From positions 1 through 64,000 of the forward strand of contig NZ_JAGSOY010000014.1 of the NCBI RefSeq assembly GCF_018837975.1: 64,000 bases of DNA, in the 5' to 3' direction. Shown in pieces: positions 17,041 through 26,200 of this stretch (positions are counted from its first letter, which is position 1; each line of letters begins with the position of its first letter). Origin of the DNA: Zooshikella harenae (GTDB taxonomy: Bacteria; Pseudomonadota; Gammaproteobacteria; Pseudomonadales; Zooshikellaceae). A program made the position numbers and the translations under genes. The notes below the pieces were generated by a model that made no database searches, was not told the origin of the DNA, and saw nothing but the letters and a program-made list of their open reading frames with translations.

Positions 17041-18360
17041 ATGATAGAACTTCAATCAGGTGGAAATATCACGTTAAATAGCGACTATATCAATATCACG
17101 ATTGAATGGGATCATCCATTAATCAACAAAGATGACATCGATACCTCTGCGTTTTTATTAAATGACCAAGGAAAAGTAAGATCAGATGCTGACTTTATTT
17201 TTTATAACCAGCCCAATTCAACAGATAATAGCGTAAAACTCTCATCAGACACTAATAAACAGTCCTATGCTGTTAACCTAACTAACATTCCCTCAGATAT
17301 CCACAAAGTGGCCTTCGCTATTGTTATCCATTCTAATAGTGATTTTGGTTCCGCAAAGTGTATCCGTTTAAATATAGAAGGAATCACTCACTATCAACCT
17401 AGCACCCAGGGGATGAAAGAGAAGGCCTTAATTATGGGACAGCTCTATCGTCATCAGGGTAACTGGAAGTTTAAAGCATTAGGTCAAGGTTATAATGGGG
17501 GATTAGCACCTTTGGCGACAGGCTACGGAGTGGATATTGCTGAAAAACCAACAGATGATACTACCAGCCCTTCTCATAGCGACCAAGCTTCTCAATCAAG
17601 TACGTCAGGTGCAAGCCCATCTAAACCTATTGATTTAGAAAAGAGATTGCAAGAAAAAGCGCCTAGGCTAATTAATCTAGCCAAACCAATTAAAGTCTGC
17701 TTAGAGAAAAAACAACTTACGGATGTCAAAGCTAAAGTTGCTTTTGTGTTAGATGCTTCAGGCTCTATGACTAATCAGTTCAAGAAAGGCAACGTACAAG
17801 CTGCATTAGATAGAATTACGACACTTGCAGTTCAGTTTGACGATGATGAAGCGCTAGAGTTATGGGCTTTTGCTGATAAATTTAAAAAATATGCTGATGT
17901 GTCACTTGATAATTTAGATGATTATATAGAAGAGCTTACTAAACAAACGAAGAAAAAAGGATTTTTTTCTTCAATGATTTCAGAAATAATTGAAGGTTTA
18001 GGCTTTGGTAATAATGAACCGCCAGTGATCAGTGATATAATAAAAAACTATCAAACCTCAAATTTACCTGCTTATATTATCTTTATTACTGATGGTGGCA
18101 TTTATAAAGATAAAGAAATAGAAAAACTTATCAAACAAGCCGCAGACTATCCAATATTTTGGCAGTTTGTAGGATTAGGTGGCTCGAATTATGGCATTCT
18201 AGAGAGGTTAGATGATTTAGCGGGACGCACTGTTGACAATGCTGACTTCTTTCCTATTGATGACTTCAAGAAAGTGCAAGACCAAGAACTATATGATCGA
18301 TTATTAAATGAATTTCCTGGTTGGCTACGTGAAGCTAAAAGAGTTGGTATCATTAGTTGA
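17041..18360 (+). CDS. TerF-like protein: TerD domain plus von Willebrand factor A domain
   Basis: A 439-aa soluble protein with two domains. Residues 1-165 are a TerD domain (MIELQSGGNITLNSD, DIDTSAFLLNDQGKVRSDAD, FIFYNQPNSTDNSV, and a second TerD strand set). After a Ser/Thr/Pro linker (about 175-210), residues 235-400 form a VWA domain of the TerF type with the MIDAS start VAFVLDASGSMTNQF and later IIFITDGGIYKD. TerD and TerF proteins belong to tellurite, phage and stress resistance (ter) loci, where calcium-binding TerD proteins and VWA scaffolds act together at the membrane. The usual terABCDE genes are absent, so this is an orphan. ATG 17041 preferred over GTG 17029 (AGGTG upstream). 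Flanking remnants suggest acquisition by transfer. Confidence 0.8.
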   Translation: MIELQSGGNITLNSDYINITIEWDHPLINKDDIDTSAFLLNDQGKVRSDADFIFYNQPNSTDNSVKLSSDTNKQSYAVNLTNIPSDIHKVAFAIVIHSNSDFGSAKCIRLNIEGITHYQPSTQGMKEKALIMGQLYRHQGNWKFKALGQGYNGGLAPLATGYGVDIAEKPTDDTTSPSHSDQASQSSTSGASPSKPIDLEKRLQEKAPRLINLAKPIKVCLEKKQLTDVKAKVAFVLDASGSMTNQFKKGNVQAALDRITTLAVQFDDDEALELWAFADKFKKYADVSLDNLDDYIEELTKQTKKKGFFSSMISEIIEGLGFGNNEPPVISDIIKNYQTSNLPAYIIFITDGGIYKDKEIEKLIKQAADYPIFWQFVGLGGSNYGILERLDDLAGRTVDNADFFPIDDFKKVQDQELYDRLLNEFPGWLREAKRVGIIS

Positions 18361-18446
18361 CCTAAAGGCATGAATATTGGTGCATGCCAAAAACTCTGGA
18401 CATTCTGACTAAGCAGTTTGAATAATTTCTAAACATGCCTTGGTAG

Positions 18447-18548
18447 ATAGCCAAGGCTCAGTTTAATCATCTTCATCGTCATCACTCACCACATAAATCT
18501 TTTAATGGCGCAACGCCGAAAGAAGTTTATCAGGCTTTAGCAGCATAG
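18447..18548 (+). pseudogene. Transposase C-terminal remnant (IS3/rve-like)
   Basis: A short frame ending at TAG 18546-18548 reads QFNHLHRHHSPHKSFNGA then TPKEVYQALAA. The block of basic/His residues followed by NGATPxEVY is the usual end of DDE integrase-core transposases of the IS3 type. It is cut off upstream by a stop at 18444; the rest of the element is lost. Confidence 0.5.
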
Positions 18549-18584
18549 GTTTTTTCACCTAAGTATATCTTAATTTTGGAAAAT

Positions 18585-18716
18585 ACTGTCTTGACCGTGG
18601 GGGCCACTTCAACCTTTAATCACCCATTGATTTGGCCGCTACTTGTAGAAGCTATTGAAGATGAAAAAGAGCTTGAAGAACAGTTAAAAATAGAAGAAAG
18701 GTATAACCTGGAATAG
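18585..18716 (+). pseudogene. Probable IS end joined to the tail of an interrupted gene
   Basis: TGTCTTGACCGTGGGG followed by GCCACTTCA (18587-18611) looks like the terminal inverted repeat of an insertion sequence. Directly after it an open frame reads NHPLIWPLLVEAIEDEKELE and on to a stop at 18714-18716, a Glu-rich helical tail without its own ribosome-binding site or ATG. I read this as the 3' end of a gene broken by the element whose transposase tail lies at 18447-18548. The gene's identity is unknown. Confidence 0.35.
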
Positions 18717-18760
18717 TGCATTTATAATAGCAAAAAATACTCTAGAAATAGACGTTTGAT

Positions 18761-18794
18761 GAGTTATCTACCGTCATTAGACGGCAGATAACTC
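18761..18794. terminator. Hairpin between the TerF region and the sphingomyelinase gene
   Basis: GAGTTATCTACCGTC (18761-18775) pairs with GACGGCAGATAACTC (18780-18794) with a single A/C mismatch around a four-base loop. It lies 38 bp beyond the stop codon of the minus-strand sphingomyelinase gene. No strong T-run, so a bidirectional or processing hairpin is possible. Confidence 0.5.
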
Positions 18795-18832
18795 TACTAT
18801 CCTAAAGGTTGTTAATAACTTACTTAAATAAT

Positions 18833-19852
18833 TTAATAAAAGTAAAAATAACCTATAGCCGGGTAGTGATCAGAAATATCGCTGTAATATCCGTCATGAT
18901 ATAGCTGATCATTCCACTTTCCTGCTAAGTAATTCCAGTACCATTTTGTATCGGCTTTAGCTTTTATAATTTCCATGTAATACTGGATCGGCTGTTGATA
19001 ATGCTGATGATAGGCGACATAGTCTAATGTGTCGTCATAATTCAGATCGTAGCCGTCATAATAAGCCCCCGCTTTGGCAACCCAGTTTGTTGCTGCCGAG
19101 AAAGAACCTCCATTAAATGTATAATTATAATTAATGCTACATTGACAATGATCTAACATTGACAAATGTTTTTTTGGCGTGTTGTTATATTCAACATTGA
19201 AATCTCCAGCAAACACAACGGGATGAGTAGGAGATATTTTAAATTGTTTTAACCAGCTGTTTATTTCATCAAACTGTTGCATTCTTACGGTGTGTGCTTT
19301 GTCGACATATTTTTTATGATCTGCTTGAAGGTGTGTACCTACAATGTAACGAGATTTTCCATTTTGTGCTATTTTAATTAAAACAGCCCCTTTATTGGAA
19401 AAATAATCAGCGGCTTCGAATAATTTACTGTAATGAGTGAAGATATAGGCATGTTGTTCGAGAATAGGGTAACGGCTTAAAATAAAAGTGCCACCTCGAA
19501 TGACGAAAGGGGAGTTACTGCATCGGCCTTGTATGGATTGCCAACTTGAGCTATTGGTAGAACAATGCTGGCCAACAATAGGTGTTGCATAAGGATATAG
19601 ATCACCTAGTGATTGTGTTAGGGTTTGATAGGCATCATTAGTAAACGCTTCATTGATTACTATTATATCGGCATTTACGGGCAATTGACGGATAGTTTTT
19701 GCGGTATTTTGCAGGCGGGTGGTTTGATCCCAGTCTTGAAAGGGTAACTGCATAATATTGTAACTCATCACGGTTAGTGATGTTTTTGCTTGAGAGTAAA
19801 GTGAAAATAAAACAATAGTAGCCAATAGCAAATACTTGCTTAGGTTTAACAT
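18833..19852 (-). CDS. Secreted neutral sphingomyelinase C (endonuclease/exonuclease/phosphatase fold)
   Basis: Hydrolyses sphingomyelin of eukaryotic membranes to ceramide and phosphocholine; related to Staphylococcus beta-toxin, Bacillus SMase and Leptospira Sph proteins. 339 aa with a signal peptide cut after SLYSQA. DNase I-like motifs in order: VMSYNIMQLP, the metal-binding Glu in VINEAF, LSRYPI, GTHLQAD, AGDFNVEYNN, TLDYVAYH, and the catalytic His in SDISDHYPAIGYF. The segment DTKWYWNYLAGKWND near the C-terminus is in the place of the aromatic beta-hairpin that dips into membranes in SmcL and beta-toxin. It has its own transcription unit. Together with the cytolysin at 41621-43858 it suggests a host-membrane-attacking lifestyle. 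Confidence 0.88.
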   Translation of the reverse strand: MLNLSKYLLLATIVLFSLYSQAKTSLTVMSYNIMQLPFQDWDQTTRLQNTAKTIRQLPVNADIIVINEAFTNDAYQTLTQSLGDLYPYATPIVGQHCSTNSSSWQSIQGRCSNSPFVIRGGTFILSRYPILEQHAYIFTHYSKLFEAADYFSNKGAVLIKIAQNGKSRYIVGTHLQADHKKYVDKAHTVRMQQFDEINSWLKQFKISPTHPVVFAGDFNVEYNNTPKKHLSMLDHCQCSINYNYTFNGGSFSAATNWVAKAGAYYDGYDLNYDDTLDYVAYHQHYQQPIQYYMEIIKAKADTKWYWNYLAGKWNDQLYHDGYYSDISDHYPAIGYFYFY

Positions 19853-20428
19853 ATTTTAATGTCCCATGCTAATAGACTATCCCCTTTATTGAAGGCATAG
19901 TATTTAGTTTGATAATAGAGTTTGTTTTTTTATGATTTTATGTTTGAGTTTGATTTACTTATTATTATTTTTATATCAATATGATGGTGAGATGATTGTT
20001 TTAAGATATATTAAATAACCGTATACCCAAATAAAGTAAGGGGGTAGTTGTATTAAATATGATATTTGTTATTTTAATTTAGGTTGGTCTCATGGTTTTT
20101 CTCCGGTTCCGGTACATGGCGTAATACAAGAAGTTCTTTATAGTATCTTCGTTTAATTAAGTGCCCGCTAATCGTTAAGACGTTTGTTCACTAAAAAATA
20201 TTTATTGTCTAATGATTGGTAACTGAATGTTGTATGTATTTATTTCTAACAAAGGAATATGACGGAAATTTAACAACTAAAAGAAAAAGTGATTTTTAAT
20301 GGGGTTTAATTTTGATGCGTGTTGCTATAATTTATTAAAAATAAATTGTTTTAAACGTTTGTTTGGGCTAAAAAGGAGGAGGTGGGGCAATTGCATATAA
20401 CTTTACCTTTATAAAAGCCATTTTTTTT

Positions 20429-20745
20429 TCTAAAGCACTCTTTGTCCAAGGTCTGAATAACGCCCTTCGAACACGCCGTGAATCCTTCCCTGGAGGCTTG
20501 ATTACCGCATCCTTGCGGCAAACAGTTCGATGTGCATTATCCAGCCTTTGTCTACCACAGGTTTTCATTTAATAATAATTGAGGTATAGCAAAATGTGGG
20601 TTTGCAAGTGCATGAAGTAGTTTGTGAAACAGGTGCTGGGAGCACTGTGAGCAGTAGAGACCAGGGAGGGTCTTCTGCTGCGGGGGGAACAAATTAATTC
20701 ATGCGCTGCATTTGCACAGTCTATACTCACCGCGAATTATTTTTA
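20429..20745 (+). repeat. Dispersed repeat family A, copy 2
   Basis: Near full-length copy, about 317 bp, in the same orientation as copy 1 and clearly similar throughout: CTAAAGC start, CGAACACGCCGTGAAT, TTGCGGCAAACAGTTCGATG, GTTTGTGAAACAGGTGCTGG, CAAATTAATTCATG, and the CGCGAATTATTTTTAT end. An open frame on the minus strand over part of it is a repeat artefact. The remaining 19853-20428 spacer is AT-rich and holds no gene; it should contain the sphingomyelinase promoter. Confidence 0.8.
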
Positions 20746-20776
20746 TATGCAATTGCCCTGGGGAATAGTGAGGCTG

Positions 20777-21940
20777 TTAATGACTAAACTGTTTCATGAC
20801 TTCATTTAATGTAAAAGAATACTGTTGTAAGTCAGTATTGTAATACTTTGAAAAAATTGTGAAGTCAATCTTATCCCATTGTTGTCCAGAAAAGTGGTGT
20901 AAATAGGCACCAATATTTTCTGTTGTGATGACATTCATTTGAGAGCGCATTGAAACATGTTCATCGGCAAAATCGATCCCATTAAAGTAGTCATGTAAAA
21001 GAATAACAGACCAGGCACCATCCATAAAATGACCACCTATACTGGCTGTCATTTTACCTTGTTGAACGTAGGTGAGTCCTTGTTTTGCCCAATCAATCCC
21101 TCCTGTGAAGAAGTTTTTATTAGGCTTGAGTGAAGGGTTGACAGAAGGTAAAGCGTTGATAATACCGATCGACATTAAATCACTGGCAGCCCAAGCAATG
21201 TTCACTTGAGGGTAACGCTTATAAAGTGTGCTAAAGTGTTGAGCGGCAAGATCAGGCTCCCAATTGGCATGTACAATTTGTTTTAATACGGCACTACCTG
21301 CATATTCGAATAAAGCGCGTTTGAGACCTTTGTTACGGGCAACTGATGCGGGGGATACATTAATACCAGATATACCAACGATGGTTGCTTTTCGGTGAGG
21401 ATTTTGTGTTCGAGCTGCTTCTATTAAGGTCTTAGCTAACACATAGCCAGCTTGTTCATCGTCAGGTAAGAGTTCTCCTAGCCATAACGGATAGTTTTTT
21501 CTGGGAGGCCCCATTTGTGAAGCTACATCTACTGATAATCCTGCGTTAAATAAAAAAACCGGTGTTTTTTCTTGTGATGAGCGTTTAATAATATGGTGTG
21601 CTGTTTTTCGAAAATTGCCGATTAAAACAACATCAGCGTGATCATCTCGAGCAGCTTGTAAGTAGTATTTCACTATATTTTCACGTTTGCTATGAGCATA
21701 GTACACCTTAAGGGGCATGCCCAGATCATTACAGGCTGCTCGCATAAAGTTTTCAACGGGGCCCCAAAATGCATCGTCTGGCGTGCGAAAAGAAATAAAA
21801 ACAACACTTGGTGTAATATGGGCTGCTCTTAAAGGTGAAACATTGAAAAATGTAAAAAAGAGAAAAAAAAAGACGATAGCTTCCAAGAGAAAGATATATA
21901 AGGGTGAACTGATAATATATTTTAACAAGTAATCAATCAC
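20777..21940 (-). CDS. Sugar-type (PBP1) periplasmic binding protein, orphan
   Basis: A 387-aa exported protein with a long N-terminal hydrophobic segment rich in Phe (about residues 15-35) and the periplasmic-binding-protein type 1 fold: SVVFISFRTPDDAFWGPVEN, NFRKTAHHIIKRSSQ, LWLGELLPDDEQAGYVLAK, IVGISGINVSPASVARNKGL, and NIAWAASDLMSIGIINAL. No permease or ATPase gene is adjacent, so it may feed a two-component or diguanylate cyclase sensor instead of an ABC importer. The start is GTG 21940 with a weak site; an internal start after the first turn is possible. The tail FTLNEVMKQF is acidic and helical. Confidence 0.75.
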   Translation of the reverse strand: MIDYLLKYIISSPLYIFLLEAIVFFFLFFTFFNVSPLRAAHITPSVVFISFRTPDDAFWGPVENFMRAACNDLGMPLKVYYAHSKRENIVKYYLQAARDDHADVVLIGNFRKTAHHIIKRSSQEKTPVFLFNAGLSVDVASQMGPPRKNYPLWLGELLPDDEQAGYVLAKTLIEAARTQNPHRKATIVGISGINVSPASVARNKGLKRALFEYAGSAVLKQIVHANWEPDLAAQHFSTLYKRYPQVNIAWAASDLMSIGIINALPSVNPSLKPNKNFFTGGIDWAKQGLTYVQQGKMTASIGGHFMDGAWSVILLHDYFNGIDFADEHVSMRSQMNVITTENIGAYLHHFSGQQWDKIDFTIFSKYYNTDLQQYSFTLNEVMKQFSH

Positions 21941-22020
21941 TTGGTGGATGCCTCAGACTAAGGTAATTCAAATTATAGAGTATAGGTGACCAACGTAGAA
22001 CAACGTGTAATGACCTTATT

Positions 22021-22145
22021 TATACCCTTCACGAATCATTTTTAGGGTTTGTTGTCGGCATTCTTCATCCCAGTCACTTATTAATATAGCTCCTGCGACT
22101 TCATCACTTGACGGCCTCTCCTAAAAAACCCTAGTTATGGGTATA
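22021..22145 (-). repeat. Dispersed repeat family B, internally deleted copy
   Basis: Reverse-oriented relative to the 40829 copy. It keeps both ends (TATACCCTTCACGAATCATT and CCCTAGTTATGGGTATA) and the blocks CCCAGTCACTTATTAATATA and CTTCATCACTTGACGGCCTC, but lacks about 50 bp of the central segment present in the two 174-175-bp copies. No TSD was evident. Confidence 0.8.
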
Positions 22146-22264
22146 TACATCGATGTGGCATATTGCAGCGAGCTGTACTACATTTTGAGTGTAAAAAAAT
22201 AATTAATTGATTACATTACTTGGCTAGTCAAAGTAAAGCTGGCCAGAGTTTATTTTTGACTATT

Positions 22265-23023
22265 ATGATAAACAGGTTTTATCATCCACCAGAAGCCAGT
22301 CTTCTTGAGCCATCTGTAAATAATCCCCAGGTATCTCACTCGGTGCCATGGTATGCATTAGTTCAAGCTTTCTTTGTTCCTTCCCGGTTTTTTAAAGATT
22401 ACTCAATGTGTCGTTTACCTAAACTGGTCTTTATCGGCAGTTGGTTGCTGGGAATGGCTGTCATGGTCGATGTTATTAATCGACAAATGCTTGATATTCA
22501 ACTGGGTGGCTCATTTGCGTATTGGCAAACGATTATGACACAGTGGTTTTGGTATTGGCTGTGTGTGATTGCAATGGGGCTCCCTATTGGCATTATTGTG
22601 GTTTTTATCGGGTGCTACTGGGTCAGGTTGGGAATAGTATTTTGTAGTGCACACTCAAAAAAGCCGCCATACTCGTCACTGACACTTTCTGCTGTCAAAG
22701 AATTATTTATTTTGCCTTCTTTGATAACTACGTTGCCTATTTTGTTGTTAACAGTCTATGAAAGCTGTCGATACGCTATGTATATCGATGCGTGGGCACA
22801 TCCAGTGTTTATGGTTGAATATGGATTGATACTCTTACCTGTATGGTCCATATGGATAACGTATCAAGGTGTGCGGACGTGTTATAGCCAACAGGGATGG
22901 CGGTCAATATGTTGGTTTTTGATTTTACCTGGGTGTTTTTATCTCAGTAGTTTATTCGCTATGCTCATGTTAATGTTGCTACAGGGACAACCGGATTTAT
23001 TTTCTTTTCAGGTAGTACTTTAA
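22265..23023 (+). CDS. Yip1-family-like membrane protein
   Basis: A 252-aa protein with five to six predicted membrane helices. The block WYALVQAFFVPSRFFKDY just before the first helix is the usual entry of bacterial Yip1-domain proteins, followed by helices around GSWLLGMAVMVDVI, WFWYWLCVIAMGLPIGIIVV, PSLITTLPILLLTVY and CFYLSSLFAMLMLMLL. The molecular function of these proteins in bacteria is unknown. The start is probably ATG 22265; TTG 22220 would add a hydrophilic extension. The 1,766-aa Sel1 protein starts 226 bp downstream on the same strand and may belong to the same unit. Confidence 0.6.
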   Translation: MINRFYHPPEASLLEPSVNNPQVSHSVPWYALVQAFFVPSRFFKDYSMCRLPKLVFIGSWLLGMAVMVDVINRQMLDIQLGGSFAYWQTIMTQWFWYWLCVIAMGLPIGIIVVFIGCYWVRLGIVFCSAHSKKPPYSSLTLSAVKELFILPSLITTLPILLLTVYESCRYAMYIDAWAHPVFMVEYGLILLPVWSIWITYQGVRTCYSQQGWRSICWFLILPGCFYLSSLFAMLMLMLLQGQPDLFSFQVVL

Positions 23024-23249
23024 GGATTATTAAAAATACTGTTTATGGATATTCCTATACCTTTAATTAATTAAATGAGTCATTATTCATTTAATTTTAT
23101 CTGAATGCCTATCCTGTCTTTGCCTATACTACTGAAAACTGCCTATGTCATTTATGAGTACAGTAATGAGTTACTGATTAGCTTATAAAGAGTAGCAGTG
23201 CAGTCAGTGAGTATTAACGAAAACTAGTAGTAAATTGAGTAGTCACACG

Positions 23250-26200
23250 ATGATCGTTATGCTGCGCAAGGTTAACGCAGTTATTGCCATTGTAGTTGGC
23301 ATATTTAGCTGGTTTGGACTAGCGGTTGCAGGTCGCATAGATGAAACGACACGGGTTGTGCACTTTGCTGAAGTGAATGGCCTTTTTCCTGGTTTTGAAT
23401 TACTGCCTCTGAATCAATTTCCCGCATTTCCTAAAAACGCAGATGTTACCGAATTGGTAACGTGGATACCTCTTCTATGTCAGCAGTGTGTGCTAATGGA
23501 TGAAAAAGGACAAATTCGTTGGATAGCAGTGCATGGGCAACCTGTCATTAGTATTGAGTCATTATTGGGGTTACAAAATCTGGAAGGATTGCAGCTGGTG
23601 GGTGTGAGTTTAAATCAGCTAACCATACCTGCGAATTGGCAATCATTAAAAGTACTAGAGGTGAATGATAACCCTCTTCAAAAGTTGGTTGGTTTAGAAA
23701 ATCTTCAACAATTGGCTTACTTGAACATTGCATCTACTTCGATCAATGCACTGCCAGGTATTGACCAGTTGAGTCAGTTACAGTTTGTAGGCATGGAAGG
23801 TACCTCACTGGCATTGCCTTTACGTCAGCAAATAACCCATCAACTGTTAAATAATTTATTACCTCAAGACGATAAAGCTGAAACTATCACCCCGGGTGAG
23901 TGGGTTGCCTTTAGTGAGGGGGAAGCCATTATTATGGTGATGGAGCCCAATAATTATTTTGCACTTGCCAAAAAAAATAAGCCGCTACTGTGTGCACCGA
24001 GTGATGTGGTGTTATCAGATCATCATTATTGTACCTACGAGATAAATGTCGATCGTTCTCAGCCAGACAACATACAACGAATATTTCATGTCATTGAGTG
24101 GGATAGTATGGCTAATCAGTTGCAAGACTTTCATTGGCCAATAAATCAATTAGGTGAACAGGTTTTACAGCTTGAATTGACACTGCCTGGTACAAAGCAA
24201 ACTCAGGTTTTGACGTTTCATCGTCGACAACGTGCACATCGAGCCCGTGAAATTTTTAAGAGTAAGGTTTTATTAGCACAAGAACAGCAAGTACTTGAAC
24301 AAGAAGCTCGTCAGCGACAGCCAGGGGATGCTTATTTAATGATTAAGTTGGTGGGTGATAATGGGCAGGTACTGCGGCGTCGTCCTTTTGAGCTTGAGGT
24401 CGTAGGTGAACGTTATGAGGGGCAGACTGACAATGAAGGCTATGCGGTTTATCACATACCTTGGCAAGCGACTCACGGTACGTTGACAGTGCAGACTAAC
24501 CTGGCTGAGGATCAAACAACCTCGCTGGAAGTACCTCTGAGGCCTATGCAGGCAAAACGCCCTACACCAGACTTTCTTGCCAAGGCATTAAAAGGTGATG
24601 CTGCCGCTCAGTTTCAACTGGCTCAAAGTTATCACTACGGTGGTTATTTTGCTGTGAATGAGCAGGATGCGCTGCACTGGTATGAAAAGTCAGCCGCGCA
24701 GGGCTGGGTTTATAGTCAGCTAGCGCTAGCAGAACATTTTTTTACAAATAAAAAATTAGACAAAGCATTATTTTGGGCTCAGTCAGCCTGGCAACAACAT
24801 CAGCATCCAGATGGCGCTTACTGGTTGGCGATGTTGATGCATCAACAACAGGATGAGTGGGCTGAATCTGCTATTCACTTATTAGAAAAAGCCAGTGAGG
24901 GCGGAAGCAGTCTTGCGGCTATTCAATTGGCTAAGTTGCAACTAGCAAACCTGATAACTGTAGCTTGGGCTGATACAGCCAAGCTGCTACAACATGCAAT
25001 TAAGTTAAATCCTCAGGCTGCAGAGGCTTATTGGCTGTTGGCCCAAGGGGTATGGCAAGGTCAAGGTGGACGCAATAAAGAGGTAACAACGTTTAAGCTA
25101 ATGCTGCGCGCAGGAAGGTTAGGCTGGGTTTCTGCACAACGCTGGTTGGGCATGAGCGCTCTGGTGGGCTGGGGACAACCACGAAATTTAGCCCAATCAA
25201 CATTTTGGTTGGAAAAAGCAGCCGCGCAGAATGATGATATCGCAAAACAATGGCTTACAGGTTTAGCTGCGCATGCCTCTACCGTTAAAACTGAAACGGA
25301 CAGGGACTTTCAACAGCGCTTATGGCAAATCTGGGGCCTGCGTTGCTGGTACGGCATTGCAGGGGAGCAAGATTTACGCGCGGCTCAGTACTGGCTTGAA
25401 AAGTCTGCTGAGTTGGGTTCAACACAAAGTTATTACTACCTTGGTCAATTGCATCAACAAAGTGATCGTGCTTTTGAGGCGTATCGTTATTTCCAGTATG
25501 CCGCTCGTGCGGGTAACCGTGGGGCTATGTTGCAGCTGGCTGATCTTTACTACCAGGGGATACAGAGCCAACATGGGCAGTTTTTGTTAGCACCACAGCC
25601 CCATGAAGCTTTTCACTGGTATCAAGAGGCCGCCAAGCAGGGAGAGGCCAAAGCACAGTTGATACTCGCCCAGTGGTATGAGCAGGATGAAAGCTTGCAA
25701 GGCACTGAGAGCGATATTATTCGATTATATTTACAAGCCGCAGCACAAGGTGAGGTGAAAGCCCAGTATGCGTTATGGCGCTGGTTACAAACCGGTAAGG
25801 AGTCCGCGGTAGTCTTGATTCCTGCAGAATTAGCCCGAGATTACTTACAGCAGGCGGCAAGCCAGGGATATCTAAAGGCACAGCGGGCACTAGGCCAATA
25901 CCTGATGGCGACAGGTCAGCAACACGCGGCTGTTGACTGGTTAGAGAAGGCTGCTCAACAGGGGGATCCTTATGCGTTATTGGATTGGCTTTCACTCACC
26001 GCTGAAGGTAAGAATTTAGCTGAATTACTCATTTCAATGTTAGAAACCTCAGATAATGCAATGTTGCGTATTGCTGCTGTTGAAGCAATAGGAGCTCGAG
26101 GTTTTAGTGACTCTGCAGAAGCACTGGTTGCCTATTTGCCAAACGCAGATGATGCATTATTAACGGCGATTATGGCGACGCTGCACAAATTGGATCAACA

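Noticed and set aside
20368..20568. 66-codon frame on the minus strand
   Set aside because: It is inside repeat family A copy 2 and has no ribosome-binding site.
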